Notes: generated from the sequence alone by a model not told the origin. Shown: positions 24,917-33,507, counted from the stretch's first letter. The stretch is DNA of 43,394 nucleotides from UBA5266 sp964610025 (GCA_964610025.1 CAZSTX010000013.1:1-43394), one strand, 5' to 3'. Numbers and translations are program-made.

Positions 24917-26890
24917 ATGAAAAATAAAAAAATTCTGACTCTATTTATAATCGTTGTCGTTATTTTGACAGGCAACAGTGGATATTGTCAAATCAGCAGA
25001 GGCGGAGTACCCCAAAGTTTTTCAAGAACCGGACTAAGCGATTCCGTTTTAATTGCAAGCATGCCTGCTGTCAATGTGGACTCACTGCTTGCAGAGGATA
25101 CTATGGAAGAAGACAAAGCAATGCCGTTTCGGTTTGGTTATGCCATAGACGTAGACTTGGGCTTGCAAAACAGCGGAAGATGGGAAACCTTATCAGACGG
25201 GGATAAAATCTGGCGATTAAAAATATATTCCGAAGGAGCTTTTTCAATCAATTTAATTTTTGATGAATTTTGGTTACCTGAAGGGGCACAGTTCTTTGTC
25301 TATAATGAAGACCATAGTATGATATTAGGAGCATTTACATCGGATGTAAGCAATAATGAGTATAGCAAGTTTGCCACAGATTTGGTTAAAGGAAATATGC
25401 TGGTGTTAGAATATTATGAACCGGCTTATACAAGCGGAGGAATTATTAATATTGATAAAGTGATTCATGGTTACAAAAATATGTTTAAAAGCGATGGGCT
25501 TGGTCAATCGGGGAGTTGTAATATTGATGTTAATTGTTCGCAAGGAAATGATTGGTGTGTAGAAAAACGAGCGGTATCTATGATTCTAGTAGACGATAAT
25601 ACCGCATTTTGTACCGGTTGCCTCATTAATAATGCCAGGCAAGATTTAACCCCTTATTACCTAACCGCAAATCATTGTTTAAGAGGCAGTCAAAGTACTT
25701 GGATTTTCAGATTTAAGTATTGGAGACCTACTTGTGGTGGACCAGACCCCGGACACTGGGTAAGTATCGCAGGCTCAACCATACGTGCCAATCATGCCGC
25801 TAGTGATTTTGCCTTGTTAGAGTTATTTGCTCAACCTCCGTCCGGCTTTGGAGTGCTTTATGCAGGTTGGGACAGAACATCAGTTGCTCCTCCTTCTGCT
25901 GTGGGGATACACCATCCGAGCGGAGATGTCATGAAAATTTCCTTAGAGAATAATTCTCCTATTTCAAGCGATTATGAACCAAGTCCTATTTCTCCAAATT
26001 CTCATTGGAAAGTAATATGGAATAATGGTACTACTGAAGGAGGATCTTCGGGTTCTCCTTTGTTTAACAATAATCATAGAATAATAGGGCAATTACATGG
26101 TGGTTGGGCATCATGCTCCAGCCCTAGCAGTGCAGATTATTATGGACGCTTTGACGTTTCATGGACAGGAGGCGGCACATCATCTACCCGTCTAAGAAAT
26201 TGGCTCGACCCCGATAACACAGGTGCAACAACAGTAGGTGCAACATCCCCCACAATTTACCTTATTAACAGAACATTGACCGGCACATATAAATTTGCAG
26301 CATTAACTAAAATTCACATTGAAGGGAATATTGCTACAATTGGTTCATTTTGTCAACCAAGCAATGTTCCATTTACAGCAGAACCCGGCTCAAACGTAAC
26401 TATAAAGGCAAAAACAATTACAATTTATCCAGGGACAGAATTTAAAGCGGGTTCTGAAATTTCTGTTATCGCAACAGACGGGATAGAGTGTAGCGACAAT
26501 ATAGTTGAAGGAGATTATGTAAATGTATTCTGTGATGCACAAATAAGTATGCAAATGAACAGTAGAAATTCTTATGCAAGCAATAGTGAAAACATAAATC
26601 CTTCAAATAAGGAGCAAAAGATAGTAAATCTATCAAACAATATTACCCTTTTTCCCAATCCTGCCAAGTCGGAATTTTCGGTTTCTTATACCTTGGATAA
26701 AAATGATTTTGTAAAATTGGAGCTTTACACTGTACACGGTTTGAAAATAAAATCTTTATTAAATGTAAATAATCAAGCAGCCGGAAATTATTATTTTAAT
26801 TTCTCGGTTTCCGAATTAAGTACAGGTATTTATGTATTGGTTTTTACTTCCTCCACAAAAAAATATACGTATAAACTAATTAAAAATTAA
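24917..26890 (+). CDS. Trypsin-like (lysyl-endopeptidase-type) serine protease with T9SS sorting domain
   Basis: About 657 residues from the ATG at 24917, chosen over the ATG at 24884 because it places the signal peptide (MKNKKILTLFIIVV... GYCQ) at the N-terminus and avoids overlap with the previous gene. A propeptide-like domain of about 180 residues is followed by a chymotrypsin-fold protease with His in LTANHCL, Asp in SDFALLEL and Ser in EGGSSGSPLF. A beta-rich segment then contains the 'PGTEFKAGSEI' pattern common in T9SS cargo. The C-terminus is a type A T9SS sorting domain starting at LFPNPAKSEF and ending in basic residues (KYTYKLIKN). It is likely secreted across the outer membrane. 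It is the last intact gene of the operon. Confidence 0.9.
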   Translation: MKNKKILTLFIIVVVILTGNSGYCQISRGGVPQSFSRTGLSDSVLIASMPAVNVDSLLAEDTMEEDKAMPFRFGYAIDVDLGLQNSGRWETLSDGDKIWRLKIYSEGAFSINLIFDEFWLPEGAQFFVYNEDHSMILGAFTSDVSNNEYSKFATDLVKGNMLVLEYYEPAYTSGGIINIDKVIHGYKNMFKSDGLGQSGSCNIDVNCSQGNDWCVEKRAVSMILVDDNTAFCTGCLINNARQDLTPYYLTANHCLRGSQSTWIFRFKYWRPTCGGPDPGHWVSIAGSTIRANHAASDFALLELFAQPPSGFGVLYAGWDRTSVAPPSAVGIHHPSGDVMKISLENNSPISSDYEPSPISPNSHWKVIWNNGTTEGGSSGSPLFNNNHRIIGQLHGGWASCSSPSSADYYGRFDVSWTGGGTSSTRLRNWLDPDNTGATTVGATSPTIYLINRTLTGTYKFAALTKIHIEGNIATIGSFCQPSNVPFTAEPGSNVTIKAKTITIYPGTEFKAGSEISVIATDGIECSDNIVEGDYVNVFCDAQISMQMNSRNSYASNSENINPSNKEQKIVNLSNNITLFPNPAKSEFSVSYTLDKNDFVKLELYTVHGLKIKSLLNVNNQAAGNYYFNFSVSELSTGIYVLVFTSSTKKYTYKLIKN

Positions 26891-27130
26891 TAGATATGAA
26901 AACACGCCCTTTATTATTTTAATGTTCTGTTTTGTTGGGTGTAAACAACATTGTTTAAATTTTCCCTAAATGGGGAGTCCATTGTCTAACTCACGTGGGA
27001 AGCATGTGTGATAAAAACAGATAAGGGATTTATTTATATTTTTTGAATTTAAACCGTGACGTATCATTGAAGATATGCTGTTGAAGGCACGTAAAGTGTT
27101 GGTAAAACGCATGCGTGAGGGATTGAAGTG

Positions 27131-27211
27131 AAAAGCCCGCAGCGTAGCGAGGACTTGTAGCGGAAAGCTCGACCCCGAAGAGGGCACGCTCTAATAAAAG
27201 TCAAGGGTCGA
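27131..27211. repeat. GC-rich candidate dispersed intergenic repeat
   Basis: An island of high GC in AT-rich DNA containing AGCCCGCAGCGTAGCGAGGA and further short inverted repeats. It could fold into a structured RNA or be the end of a decayed mobile element. The call depends on composition and pattern only; no second copy is in the window. Confidence 0.4.
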
Positions 27212-27355
27212 AGGGCAAAGATATAGTGGATTCGTAAATTCCGTTTCTAAATTTTTCGGCACAAAATCGATGCCGGCTCTTTATCTTGCATGTTTTGTAT
27301 GAATAATATAAACAGATAATGGGTAAACATAGATAAAACACATTTAAATTTTATG

Positions 27356-27364
27356 TAAGTTTGC
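27356..27364 (+). promoter_or_regulatory. Bacteroidota -7 box for gcvT
   Basis: TAAGTTTGC matches TAnnTTTG, 53 bases upstream of the gcvT start. No clear -33 TTTG was found. Confidence 0.5.
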
Positions 27365-27416
27365 ACAAAAATAAAAAAAATAGAAATTATTTTACAATTA
27401 ATTAAATATTAAATAT

Positions 27417-28508
27417 ATGAAATATACAGTATATGCTAAAAAGCATGAAGAATTTGGTGCAAAAATGACAGAATTTGCAGGATTTTATATGCCTATTCAA
27501 TATGAAGGCTTGGTAATAGAACACGAACATGTTCGCAAAGCAGTAGGTGTTTTCGATGTTTCTCATATGGGAGAAATTTATATAAAAGGACCTAAAGCAT
27601 TAGATTTTATTCAATGGGTATCTTCTAACGATGTATCTTCCTTAACAAATGGGAAAATCCAATATAGTTGTTTTCCTAATGAAACCGGCGGTATTGTGGA
27701 CGATTTTCTAATTTATCGTATCGAAGAAGATGAATATTTATTAGTAGTAAACGCTTCTAATATTGATAAAGATTGGAATTGGTTAATAAAACAAAATGAA
27801 AAATTTGGAGCAGAATTATACAATGCTTCAGACAAAATTTCACAATTAGCTATTCAAGGACCATTGGCTTTAAAAGCTATGCAAAAATTAACAGACGAAC
27901 CCATTGAAAATATGGAATATTATACATTTAAATATTTAACTTTTGCTGGCATTCCTGATGTTTTATTATCTACAACAGGCTATACTGGTGCAGGAGGTTG
28001 TGAAATTTATTTTAAAAACGAAGATGCGTTAAAAATATGGGATGCTGTATTTGAAATCGGGAAAGAATTCAATATCAAACCAATAGGTTTAGGTGCACGC
28101 GATACTTTACGTCTCGAAATGGGTTATTGTTTATATGGACATGAAATTAGCGACACCATTTCTCCAATTGAAGGTGGATTAGGTTGGATAACTAAATTTG
28201 TTGACCATAAAAATTTTGTCAATAAGGCTAACTTATTAAAACAAAAACAAGAAGGTGTTACAAGAAAAATAGCAGGATTTGAAATGATAGACAAGGGTAT
28301 TCCACGTCAAGATTATGAAGTACTCGATAAAAATAATAATATTATAGGACATGTTTGTTCGGGCACACAAGGACCTTCTGTAAAAAAAGCAATAGGAACA
28401 GCTTTAATTAAAGTTGAACATGCAAAAATAGGAACAGAAATATATATAAAAATCAGAGAAAAAACCTTAAAAGCTATTACTGTTAAAATGCCTTTTTATA
28501 AAGGATAA
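27417..28508 (+). CDS. gcvT: Glycine cleavage system T protein (aminomethyltransferase)
   Basis: A 363-residue folate-dependent enzyme of normal length. Landmarks include AGFYMPIQYEG, FDVSHMGEI, the folate-binding ETGGIVDDFLIYR segment, STTGYTGAGGCEIY and GARDTLRLEMGYCLYGHE. It transfers the aminomethyl group from the lipoyl H protein to tetrahydrofolate, releasing ammonia, in glycine breakdown. The P and H proteins are not in this window, as is common where gcv genes are scattered. It is followed 24 bases later by rlmN on the same strand, and the two may share a transcript. Confidence 0.96.
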   Translation: MKYTVYAKKHEEFGAKMTEFAGFYMPIQYEGLVIEHEHVRKAVGVFDVSHMGEIYIKGPKALDFIQWVSSNDVSSLTNGKIQYSCFPNETGGIVDDFLIYRIEEDEYLLVVNASNIDKDWNWLIKQNEKFGAELYNASDKISQLAIQGPLALKAMQKLTDEPIENMEYYTFKYLTFAGIPDVLLSTTGYTGAGGCEIYFKNEDALKIWDAVFEIGKEFNIKPIGLGARDTLRLEMGYCLYGHEISDTISPIEGGLGWITKFVDHKNFVNKANLLKQKQEGVTRKIAGFEMIDKGIPRQDYEVLDKNNNIIGHVCSGTQGPSVKKAIGTALIKVEHAKIGTEIYIKIREKTLKAITVKMPFYKG

Positions 28509-28532
28509 TCAACCTATTAGGATAAATTTCCT

Positions 28533-29570
28533 ATGAATGATATAAGAACATTAGATATAGAGCAACTATCTGAATGGGTAGTTGCTCATTTTGAAAAATC
28601 GTTTCGAGCGAAGCAAATACATGAATGGTTATGGAAAAAAAATGTTGTTTCTTTTGATGAAATGATTAATCTTCCTATTTCTCTTCGTAAAGCTTTAAAA
28701 AATGAATTTACACTACAAAAACTAACACTATCTGATAAACAACAAAGTACGGATAAAAGTATTAAATATGGATTTTTATTGGCAGATAATTTACTTATCG
28801 AAAGTGTACTCATTCCATCTAAAAATCGAACAACAGTATGTGTTTCTTCGCAAGTAGGTTGTGGTTTAGGATGCCATTTTTGTGCTACATCTAAACTTGG
28901 ATTTAAACGCAACTTATTGCATTACGAAATGTATGAGCAAATATTTATTGCTAACGAAGAAAGCAAAAAGCATTTTGGACATCCTATTACCAATATTGTT
29001 TGGATGGGTATGGGCGAACCTTTACTGAATTATGATAATGTAATCAAAACAATTAATTATGTTGTATCTCCTTTAGGTTTAGGAATGTCGAAAGATAGAA
29101 TTACTTTATCAACTTCTGGTATAATAGAAGGAATAAAACGCTTAGCCGATGATAATATAAAAGTACATTTAGCTATTTCATTACATAGTGCTGACAATAA
29201 CCTACGTACAACTTTAATGCCTCTTAATAAAACCAATTCTTTGACTCAACTTTCAGAAGCATTAAAATACTATTATCAAAAAACAACATTACGTATTTCT
29301 ATCGAATATCTTTTATTAAATAACATTAACGATAGCATAAAAGATGCACAATTATTAGCCAATTTTTGTAAAAATTTTCCTGTAAAAATAAATCTTATCG
29401 AATACAATTCTCATGCTTATGCTACGTATGAAAAAAGTAGTAAAGAAAAAGTAGAATTATTTATCGAATTTTTAAAAAATAAAAATTTAATAGTTAATTT
29501 ACGGATTAGCAAAGGAAAAAATATCGCTGCCGCTTGTGGACAATTAGCAAATGAAAAACAAATTAAATAA
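28533..29570 (+). CDS. rlmN: 23S rRNA (adenine-2503-C2)-methyltransferase, radical SAM
   Basis: A 345-residue radical SAM enzyme. The cluster-binding CxxxCxxC is at Cys110, Cys114 and Cys117 (GCGLGCHFC). The methyl-carrying Cys lies near the C-terminus in AAACGQL, and the upstream Cys103 region (TVCVSSQVGCG) is typical. WMGMGEPLLNYDN is the SAM contact motif. It methylates C2 of A2503 in 23S rRNA and A37 in certain tRNAs, affecting translational accuracy. The short N-terminal domain (residues about 1-90) has the RNA-recognition pattern QIHEWLW. Its length fits RlmN; a Cfr-type resistance enzyme is less likely given its housekeeping neighbours. Confidence 0.95.
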   Translation: MNDIRTLDIEQLSEWVVAHFEKSFRAKQIHEWLWKKNVVSFDEMINLPISLRKALKNEFTLQKLTLSDKQQSTDKSIKYGFLLADNLLIESVLIPSKNRTTVCVSSQVGCGLGCHFCATSKLGFKRNLLHYEMYEQIFIANEESKKHFGHPITNIVWMGMGEPLLNYDNVIKTINYVVSPLGLGMSKDRITLSTSGIIEGIKRLADDNIKVHLAISLHSADNNLRTTLMPLNKTNSLTQLSEALKYYYQKTTLRISIEYLLLNNINDSIKDAQLLANFCKNFPVKINLIEYNSHAYATYEKSSKEKVELFIEFLKNKNLIVNLRISKGKNIAAACGQLANEKQIK

Positions 29571-29597
29571 TTCATACAATCCATCAATAAATTTATG

Positions 29598-29606
29598 TAA
29601 TTTTGT
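29598..29606 (+). promoter_or_regulatory. Bacteroidota -7 box for the FKBP gene
   Basis: TAATTTTGT matches TAnnTTTG and lies 24 bases before the FKBP start codon. Confidence 0.5.
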
Positions 29607-29630
29607 ATATTAATTTTAACACAACATAAA

Positions 29631-30233
29631 ATGACAATAGAAGAAAAAAAATCTTATGCTTTAGGAGTTGCCATTGCAAGTAATTATGCTAATTTAGGAT
29701 TGAAAATTAATACCTCAACTCTTATTAAAGGCTTTTCGGACCTTATCAATAATGAAACATTAGCTATTCCATCTGAAGAAATACAATCTCTTTTAGCAGA
29801 TTTGCAAAAAGAGATTGATAATAATTCAAAAAATACTGTTAATCAAGAAAAAATAAAAGGAGAAGCTTTTTTAAAAGAAAATAAAACAAAAGAAGGTGTT
29901 ATAGAAACTCCAAGTGGATTGCAATATAAAATATTACGACAAAGTGAAGGTAAAAAACCGCAAGCTACTAGCACTGTCGAAGTTCATTATCATGGAACTC
30001 TTTTAGATGGTAGTGTTTTCGATTCATCTGTGTTACGAAACAAAACTATCGAATTTCCATTAAATCAAGTAATTCTTGGTTGGACAGAAGGAGTTCAGCT
30101 TATGAGCGAAGGCTCTAAATTTATTTTTTATATTCCCTCTCATCTTGCTTACGGAGACCAAGGAGCAGGCGAACAAATAAAAGGTGGTGCCACATTGATT
30201 TTTGAAGTAGAACTTATAAAAATAAAAAAATAA
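29631..30233 (+). CDS. FKBP-type peptidyl-prolyl cis-trans isomerase
   Basis: A 200-residue protein. The N-terminal helical dimerisation domain (about residues 1-85, beginning KKSYALGVAIASNY) is of the FKBP_N/Mip type. The C-terminal FKBP core (about 92-199) has VEVHYHGTLLDGSVFDSS, GWTEGVQLM and IPSHLAYGDQGAG. It catalyses proline isomerisation during protein folding. No signal peptide is seen, so unlike most Mip/FkpA proteins it should stay in the cytoplasm, unless the true start lies further upstream, which the promoter box at 29598 argues against. The phosphotransferase fusion begins 32 bases downstream. Confidence 0.94.
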   Translation: MTIEEKKSYALGVAIASNYANLGLKINTSTLIKGFSDLINNETLAIPSEEIQSLLADLQKEIDNNSKNTVNQEKIKGEAFLKENKTKEGVIETPSGLQYKILRQSEGKKPQATSTVEVHYHGTLLDGSVFDSSVLRNKTIEFPLNQVILGWTEGVQLMSEGSKFIFYIPSHLAYGDQGAGEQIKGGATLIFEVELIKIKK

Positions 30234-30265
30234 TTGCATAAAAATGACAATTTAATCATTCGCTT

Positions 30266-31678
30266 ATGCCAATAAATGATTTAAAAAATTTATTTAAAAA
30301 AACATTTTTATATGAACCTTTATCAATAACCGAATTATCTGAATCTGGTTCAAATCGGCGATATTTTCGTATGCAAGGAAACGAAAATACTGTTATAGGT
30401 GCTTATAATAAAGATTTAAAAGAAAATAAAGCCTTTTTAGGATTTACAAAACATTTTTTATCAAAAAAAATAAACGTCCCAACTATTATTGCCGAAGATT
30501 TATTTCAGAATATTTATATTTTAAGTGATTTAGGAGATGAAACACTTTATAGTTATCGTTGTAAATTTAATGAATTTACACCCGATTTAATCCAAATTTA
30601 TAAAGATGTTCTAAAAAATTTATTATACCTCCAAACCGAAGGAGGAAAAGAATTAAATTATTCATTGGCTTATCCACGAGCTGCTTTTGACCATCAATCT
30701 ATTTCTTGGGATTTAAATTATTTTAAATATTATTTTCTAAAATTAGCCGATATTTCTTTTGATGAACAATTACTTGAAAATGATTTTATAACTTTTACAA
30801 AATTTTTATTAGAAGCCGATTCTCATTTTTTTCTTTTCCGAGATTTTCAATCGCGTAATATAATGCTACATCAAAACAAATTATTCTTTATTGATTATCA
30901 AGGAGGTAGAAAAGGAGCTCTTCCTTATGACGTTGCTTCATTACTTTATGATGGCAAAGCTGCTATTCCTCCATCAATAAGAAAAGAATTAGTAGAATAT
31001 TATATAGAAGAAATGGCTATTACTAATAGCTGGAACCCTTATCTATTTCGGAAATATTACGATGCTTTTGTGTTAGTTCGTATTATGCAAGCAATGGGTT
31101 CTTATGGATATCGCGGTTTTTACGAACGTAAAGAACATTTTTTACAAAGTATTCCTTTTGCATTAAAAAATCTAACATGGTTACTTGACAATATTGAACT
31201 ACCTATCGCTATCCCTACTTTATGGAAAGTTTTTGAACAACTTATAGAATCAAAAAAATTAAATGCAATAAAACAAAACAAATTAAACATCAATATTTCT
31301 AGCTTTTCTTATAAAAAAAGTTATCCAAAAGATAATAGTAGCAACGGAGGAGGCTTTGTTTTTGATTGTCGTTGCTTACCCAATCCCGGACGCTATGATG
31401 AATATAAACATTTAACAGGTTTAGATAAAAAAGTTATTTCTTTTTTAGAAAAAGAAAAAGAAGTTATTCTCTTTTTTGAACACATTACATCTCTTATTAA
31501 TATTTCTATAACTAATTATTTAGAAAGAGATTTCACACATCTTTCTATTAACTTTGGTTGCACAGGAGGACAACATCGCTCGGTGTATTTTGCTGAAAAA
31601 TTAGCGAATTATTTAAAAAATAAATATCCTATACAAATTAATTTATTACATACAGCAGAAAAAGATTGGATTAAATAA
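30266..31678 (+). CDS. Aminoglycoside-phosphotransferase-like kinase fused to RapZ C-terminal domain
   Basis: A 470-residue two-domain protein. Residues about 1-330 are an APH/ChoK-type sugar kinase fold: nucleotide loop SGSNRRYFRM, catalytic segment FRDFQSRNIML (D and N of the HxDxxxxN motif) and metal-binding FIDYQGG. This resembles AmgK-type cell-wall amino-sugar kinases. Residues about 355-470 match the RapZ C-terminal domain, with FVFDCRCLPNPGRYDEYKHL, LTGLDKKV and GCTGGQHRSVYFAEKL. In enterobacteria RapZ senses glucosamine-6-phosphate and controls amino-sugar synthesis. Fusion of the two suggests amino-sugar sensing linked to recycling, though this is inference. The same fusion occurs in other Bacteroidota. 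Confidence 0.9.
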   Translation: MPINDLKNLFKKTFLYEPLSITELSESGSNRRYFRMQGNENTVIGAYNKDLKENKAFLGFTKHFLSKKINVPTIIAEDLFQNIYILSDLGDETLYSYRCKFNEFTPDLIQIYKDVLKNLLYLQTEGGKELNYSLAYPRAAFDHQSISWDLNYFKYYFLKLADISFDEQLLENDFITFTKFLLEADSHFFLFRDFQSRNIMLHQNKLFFIDYQGGRKGALPYDVASLLYDGKAAIPPSIRKELVEYYIEEMAITNSWNPYLFRKYYDAFVLVRIMQAMGSYGYRGFYERKEHFLQSIPFALKNLTWLLDNIELPIAIPTLWKVFEQLIESKKLNAIKQNKLNINISSFSYKKSYPKDNSSNGGGFVFDCRCLPNPGRYDEYKHLTGLDKKVISFLEKEKEVILFFEHITSLINISITNYLERDFTHLSINFGCTGGQHRSVYFAEKLANYLKNKYPIQINLLHTAEKDWIK

Positions 31679-31686
31679 TCATTTTT

Positions 31687-32544
31687 TTATAGCCACTCAT
31701 CTTGAATAATATCGCCTTGTATACTTATCATTATCATACGAACAGGAATATTTCTACTGCTTTGACTTTTCGCGATATTTACTAATTGTAACAATCCGCT
31801 ACAACAAGGAACTTCCATTACTGCTAAAGTTATTGTATTAATGCGCGCTTCGTCTATCATTATCCTTATTTTTTCTACGTAAACTTTTTTGTCTACATCT
31901 AATTTTGGACAAGCAATGGCTAAAATTTTTCCTTTTAATAATTGAGAATGAAAACTTCCTAAACTAAAAGCCGTACAATCTGCCGCTAACAATAAATCGC
32001 TATTTTTAAGAAAACTTGCGTTAGGATTGATTAAATGCAATTGTATAGGCCAATGAGTCAACATAGATACTTGTTGTTCTGCCATTGCTGTATTTTCTTT
32101 TTTTACTTGAAAACTCTTAGCGGTAGTACCAGGACATGTACTTTTATATTCAATATCAATCGATGGTTTTTCTTTTTCTTCATACAAAGAACTTAAATCA
32201 ATATTAATATTTTTTTCTTTCAAAAAATCTATTCCCTGTTTAAAATAATCCATTTCGTTAAAATCTTTTAAATGTTTGAGATGAGCTAATATTGTTTTTT
32301 CTCCTTTTTCGACCATACGTTCCATTACTTTTATTTCATCATATGGCTCTGCTTCACGTTCTTCAATACTAATAGCTCCTTCAGGACAATCGCCAATGCA
32401 AGCTCCTAATCCATCACAAAATAAATCGCTTACTATACGAGCTTTTCCATCTATTAACTGTAATGCTCCTTCATGACAACCTGTTATACAAAGTCCACAA
32501 CCATTACATTTTTCTTCATCAATTTTTATAATATTTCGTTTCAT
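31687..32544 (-). CDS. Iron-sulfur protein with two 4Fe-4S motifs
   Basis: A 285-residue protein. The first 60 residues form a ferredoxin-like domain with CNGCGLCITGCHEGA and CDGLGACIGDCPEGA; the second motif has an extra residue between the first two Cys. A linker rich in Lys and Glu follows. The C-terminal half (from about residue 170) has DLLLAADCTAFSLGSFH, ILAIACPKLD and VMEVPCCSGLL, with further conserved Cys that may bind another cluster. I recall similar proteins from anaerobic Bacteroidota and Firmicutes with no proven function. It is probably cytoplasmic and may pass electrons to a redox enzyme. A -7 box lies 21 bases upstream. Confidence 0.85.
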   Translation of the reverse strand: MKRNIIKIDEEKCNGCGLCITGCHEGALQLIDGKARIVSDLFCDGLGACIGDCPEGAISIEEREAEPYDEIKVMERMVEKGEKTILAHLKHLKDFNEMDYFKQGIDFLKEKNINIDLSSLYEEKEKPSIDIEYKSTCPGTTAKSFQVKKENTAMAEQQVSMLTHWPIQLHLINPNASFLKNSDLLLAADCTAFSLGSFHSQLLKGKILAIACPKLDVDKKVYVEKIRIMIDEARINTITLAVMEVPCCSGLLQLVNIAKSQSSRNIPVRMIMISIQGDIIQDEWL

Positions 32545-32565
32545 ATCGTTATATTTTATTTTATA

Positions 32566-32574
32566 ACAAAAGTA
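32566..32574 (-). promoter_or_regulatory. Bacteroidota -7 box for the iron-sulfur protein
   Basis: On the minus strand TACTTTTGT matches TAnnTTTG, 22 bases before the start codon. Confidence 0.5.
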
Positions 32575-32727
32575 AAATAAACATAAAATATAATTGGTAA
32601 CTTATGTTACATTTAAAAAAAAATTTTAATCTTTCTGCTTAACATAAACAAATAAAATTTTATTAAAATAATATTCCTAAGATAAGCGTTGTATTTTTAT
32701 TAAATAACCATTTTTTTATCTATCAAC

Positions 32728-33219
32728 ATGAAACAATCTATTTTTAGAATTTTTTCTATTTTTTTAATTTTAAATATCTTATTTTCAATAGATTTATTAG
32801 CTAATTTAATAAATAATGATATAGATAATCCACCAGTAATTATTTATAAAACTAAAAAAAATTACAACAAAAATGTAGCTATTATTCTTTCAGTCGATAA
32901 ATCTACTATTATTTCTTATCCTGACCCAAGAGATATAATTAAAGGTGAAACTTATTGTTATCCAACACATTTAAAAAAAGGTTTTTTATTAGATAATCGA
33001 GGAATTAACCAAAATGTAGCTTTTTTATCAATAACTTACGAAGAATATGCACAATTAAAATCACCACCTTCAATAGAAGAAATGAAAAAAATGATTATTG
33101 ATAAAAATCCATTAAAAAAAATGTATAACTGTGGAAATCAATATAATTATAAAAATATAATAGACGAATTAAATAAAAAAATTACCAAAAGATGCAAAAA
33201 TTGTATTAGAATTAAATAA
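32728..33219 (+). CDS. Small exported protein of unknown function
   Basis: A 163-residue protein with a signal peptide (hydrophobic FSIFLILNILFSIDLL near the N-terminus, about residues 8-25). The mature part has IIYKTKKNYNKNVAI, a conserved-looking ISYPDPRDI, KKGFLLDNRGINQNVAFLS and four Cys, two of them in a C-terminal CKNC. I recall similar sequences as hypothetical exported proteins of Bacteroidales. The promoter is not obvious; no TAnnTTTG box was found close to the start. A perfect 11-bp inverted repeat begins six bases after the stop. Function unknown. Confidence 0.7.
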   Translation: MKQSIFRIFSIFLILNILFSIDLLANLINNDIDNPPVIIYKTKKNYNKNVAIILSVDKSTIISYPDPRDIIKGETYCYPTHLKKGFLLDNRGINQNVAFLSITYEEYAQLKSPPSIEEMKKMIIDKNPLKKMYNCGNQYNYKNIIDELNKKITKRCKNCIRIK

Positions 33220-33224
33220 AAAAA

Positions 33225-33261
33225 CTTATTAACATTAAACGTAAATATCTATGTTAATAAG
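33225..33261. repeat. Perfect inverted repeat after the small exported gene
   Basis: CTTATTAACAT (33225-33235) is the exact reverse complement of ATGTTAATAAG (33251-33261), with a 15-base loop. No T run follows, so it is not a classic terminator; it could stabilise the 3' end of the mRNA or bind a protein. The rest of 33220-33531 is very AT-rich and non-coding. Confidence 0.5.
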
Positions 33262-33448
33262 ATTGTATAAATTGTTAATAAATAAAAAAAACGTTATTTA
33301 AATTAAATAAAAAAAATTTATTAACAAAATTATTAATTCTTTCAATAAAAAATATTGATGAATTATTTATATAATATATTATAATTAAATAAATTATATA
33401 AATAAAAAATAGTTTTCAACCATATTAACAAGCTATATTATTATTATC

Positions 33449-33466
33449 ATATTTTATATAAAATAT
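33449..33466. promoter_or_regulatory. 18-bp perfect palindrome upstream of nadA
   Basis: ATATTTTATATAAAATAT is a complete palindrome 32 bases upstream of the nadA -7 box, within a longer imperfect symmetry (TTATTATTATC on one side, AATAATGATAA on the other). Its position fits an operator overlapping the -33 region, possibly NAD-responsive, but AT-rich DNA makes chance palindromes more likely. Confidence 0.4.
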
Positions 33467-33498
33467 AAATAATAATGATAAGTTCTAACAATATTTAT

Positions 33499-33507
33499 TA
33501 CTTTTGC
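33499..33507 (+). promoter_or_regulatory. Bacteroidota -7 box for nadA
   Basis: TACTTTTGC matches TAnnTTTG. Because it lies downstream of the first in-frame ATG (33475), it supports the later ATG at 33532 as the real nadA start. Confidence 0.6.

Larger units (their letters stand above)
26891..27416. other. Non-coding, decayed and repeat-bearing intergenic region
   Basis: No intact gene is seen. A short ATG-started frame (26896-26922, MKTRPLLF then stop) right after the protease could be the broken start of another operon gene. Positions 27100-27215 form a GC-rich patch with local inverted repeats: TCGACCC/GGGTCGA at 27169-27175 and 27205-27211, and CCGC/GCGG around 27137-27163. It resembles the GC-rich intergenic repeats I recall near transfer elements in Bacteroidota. 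Positions 27257-27274 form a small CGGCA/TGCCG hairpin. The gcvT promoter lies at the end. Confidence 0.5.

Noticed and set aside
24985..25206. 73-residue plus-strand frame within the protease gene
   Set aside because: It is a different frame of the trypsin-like protease N-terminal region, which has a clear signal peptide and domain order in its own frame.
26966..27187. 73-residue minus-strand frame in the gap before gcvT
   Set aside because: It crosses the GC-rich repeat block, has no recognisable motif and no promoter box; it is probably chance coding in a structured repeat.
33300..33420. AT-rich direct-repeat-like stretch as a replication origin
   Set aside because: It is simple low-complexity AT sequence with no DnaA boxes recognised and no dnaA, dnaN or similar genes nearby.
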